NCBI GenBank assembly: GCA_003565035.1
Contig: PXDP01000387.1
Span: 1-6,531 of the forward strand
Length of the DNA: 6,531 nucleotides
Reading direction: 5' to 3'
Origin: PVC group bacterium
Lineage (GTDB): Bacteria; Verrucomicrobiota; Kiritimatiellia; SS1-B-03-39; UBA6053
Shown: piece by piece, positions 5,222 through 6,531 of the stretch
Position numbering within the stretch: the stretch's first letter is position 1
How the letters are laid out: the number at the start of each line of letters is the position of its first letter
Program-made: the position numbers and the translations under genes
Notes under the pieces: model-generated
Database searches by the model: none
Told to the model about the DNA's origin: nothing
Seen by the model: only the letters and a program-made list of their open reading frames with translations

Positions 5222-5269
5222 TTTCCGACCATCGGAAAATTCAAAGACCGGTTTTCCGATGATCGGAAA
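5222..5269. repeat. Pair of near-identical palindromes between convergent genes
   Basis: TTTCCGACCATCGGAAA at 5222-5238 and TTTCCGATGATCGGAAA at 5253-5269 match at 15 of 17 positions and are each inverted repeats (the second has perfect 8-base arms around one G). Their starts are 31 bases apart. In addition CATCGGAAAA (5230-5239) pairs perfectly with TTTTCCGATG (5252-5261) over 10 base pairs with a 12-base loop, so the transcript could fold either as two small hairpins or one larger one. The position between convergent stop codons (5211 and 5308) suggests a bidirectional terminator or RNA-stabilising structure. No T run follows directly on either strand, so a classical intrinsic terminator is not shown; a paired protein-binding site is the alternative. 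Confidence 0.75.
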
Positions 5270-5307
5270 TTGCTGCCTCGTTCAAAAAAACATCAAAACA
5301 AGGGGCT

Positions 5308-6531
5308 TTACACCCGGAAGAGGGCGCCCATTTTTTTGCCCAGGATCAGACTGCTGCCGACGATGGTGACGGCGAGGAAAACCATGGCCCACACGCCGAG
5401 GGCACTGGCGATGTATTTGCCGGTGCCGATGAGCTGGAAGAGTTCGTAGATGGTTTTGGTGATGGGATAGAAATCTTCGCGCTGCGCGAGCATGAGGCTG
5501 TCGGAAACTTCCAACATGCTGAACGCGAAGGCGAGCAGGGCGCCGGCGATGAGGTTGGCGGTGATGAGGGGGAGGGTGACGCGGCGGAGGCTGACCATTG
5601 GCGGGGCTCCGAGATTCGCGGCGGCCTCTTCGAGGCCGGCACTGGTCTGTTGGAGGCCGGCGACGGCGGAGCGGACCATGTAGGGCAGGCGGCGGATGCC
5701 GTAGGCCATCACGAGAAACACGGTGGGATTGGTTCGGACGTCGAAAAGCCCCTGCAGGGTCGGGTTGTCGCGGAAGACTTCGTTGCTGAGGTAGCTGCTG
5801 AAAGCGAGATATCCGGTGGCCATGACGAGGCCGGGCACCGCCAGCGGCATCATCGCGAGGGCATCGAGCAGTCCGCGGACTTTGATGGTGGAGCGGACGA
5901 CCACGAAGGCGATACCGATACCGAGAATGAGGTTGAAGATCACCGCGAGCAGCGAGAAGATGAGGCTGTTGCGGATACTGCGGACGGTCATGGAGTGTCC
6001 GAGGGCCTCGACATAGTTGTCGGTGGTGAAGGCATCCGGAAGAACCGTCTGATACCAGCCGCCGGGACTGGAGAAACTGGTCAGAATGACGCCGAGGTGC
6101 GGGAGCAGGGCGAGGGTGATCACAAACACAAAAGGCAGCAGGGCCAGCAGGCTTTTGGCTCCGGTCAGTTTGGTTTCTTTAAAGGTGGTGGCGGCTTTGC
6201 TCTGCATGGCATAGGCTTTGCCGCCGAAGAAGATTTTACTGAGGGCGTAGAGCGATACGCTCACGGTGAGCATGACCACCACGAGCGCGAAGGGGAAGGG
6301 ATTGCCGCCGATTTCTTTGAGGGCATCGAAGACCTGCACGGAGGCGACCCGGGTGTAGTTCATGATCAGGGGAGTGCCAAGTTCGGTGAAGGACCAAATA
6401 AAGACGATGGTGCCGCCGGCGAAAATCCCGGGGGTCATGAGCGGCAGGGTGATGCGGCGGAATTTGGTGAATCCAGTGGCTCCGAGGTTTTCGGCGGCCT
6501 CGTCCATGGCGTGGTCAATGTTGGCCAGGGC
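5308..6531 (-). CDS. Fused two-domain iron(III)-type ABC permease, 5' end outside window
   Basis: Inner-membrane permease of the FbpB/SfuB/AfuB type, in which both permease halves are on one chain. About 408 residues are visible; the reading frame stays open to the window edge, and the Met at 6505-6507 is internal because it falls inside the first EAA loop (Met-Asp-Glu-Ala-Ala-Glu-Asn-Leu-Gly-Ala). The second loop, Glu-Glu-Ala-Ala-Ala-Asn-Leu-Gly-Ala-Pro, is encoded near 5600-5635 and is followed by Arg-Arg-Val-Thr-Leu-Pro-Leu. Many hydrophobic helices surround both. The second half begins after a linker near Lys-Ala-Ala-Thr-Thr-Phe-Lys. Full-length relatives are about 550-700 residues, so roughly the first third is missing. 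The substrate is most likely Fe(III), favoured by the neighbouring ferritin, but thiamine, phosphonate and other importers share this architecture and no substrate site can be read from a permease. Binding protein and ATPase genes are not in the window. Confidence 0.85.
   Translation of the reverse strand, partial: ALANIDHAMDEAAENLGATGFTKFRRITLPLMTPGIFAGGTIVFIWSFTELGTPLIMNYTRVASVQVFDALKEIGGNPFPFALVVVMLTVSVSLYALSKIFFGGKAYAMQSKAATTFKETKLTGAKSLLALLPFVFVITLALLPHLGVILTSFSSPGGWYQTVLPDAFTTDNYVEALGHSMTVRSIRNSLIFSLLAVIFNLILGIGIAFVVVRSTIKVRGLLDALAMMPLAVPGLVMATGYLAFSSYLSNEVFRDNPTLQGLFDVRTNPTVFLVMAYGIRRLPYMVRSAVAGLQQTSAGLEEAAANLGAPPMVSLRRVTLPLITANLIAGALLAFAFSMLEVSDSLMLAQREDFYPITKTIYELFQLIGTGKYIASALGVWAMVFLAVTIVGSSLILGKKMGALFRV

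Noticed and set aside
5283..5289. A7 run as the T tail of a - strand terminator after the permease
   Set aside because: No hairpin lies between the permease stop and this run; the palindromes come after it on that strand, in the wrong order for an intrinsic terminator.

Overview
The window is about 60% GC by eye and reads as the distal part of a nitrogen-fixation accessory operon on the + strand, meeting an iron-type ABC permease gene on the - strand. Organism: the genes suit an anaerobic or microaerobic diazotroph. The short intergenic repeats (GATTAC-type hexamers, CTCTGACC-type tracts, CCCAACACC tracts, and palindromes of the TTTCCGAnnATCGGAAA type) remind me of Kiritimatiellota/Lentisphaerota/Verrucomicrobiota (PVC) genomes. 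This is recollection and inference, not a search result, and lineage confidence is low.

Layout, + strand: a thioredoxin-like [2Fe-2S] ferredoxin (42-362); nifV, homocitrate synthase with a short C-terminus (365-1381); a gap of about 150 bp with two kinds of tandem repeat (1382-1534); a stand-alone NifU C-terminal (Nfu) domain protein (1535-1807); a small helical protein resembling the HEPN superfamily (1824-2225); modA from a GTG start (2222-2974), modB (2952-3638) and modC (3635-4729), coupled by overlapping stops and starts; and an FtnA-type ferritin (4726-5211) whose ATG overlaps the modC stop. After a 96-bp convergent spacer holding two near-identical palindromes comes the 3' part of a fused two-domain ferric-iron-type permease on the - strand (5308-6531, running off the window).

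How the genes fit together (inference): almost every product supplies something nitrogenase needs. NifV makes the homocitrate of FeMo-co, ModABC imports molybdate, the Nfu protein can carry Fe-S clusters, the ferredoxin belongs to a family known to interact with MoFe protein in Clostridium, and ferritin buffers iron. The permease across the terminator region may import that iron. Tight spacing from nifV to ferritin suggests cotranscription, with the repeat-filled gap as the one internal break. nifHDK themselves are not in the window and presumably lie upstream. The least explained member is the HEPN-like protein.
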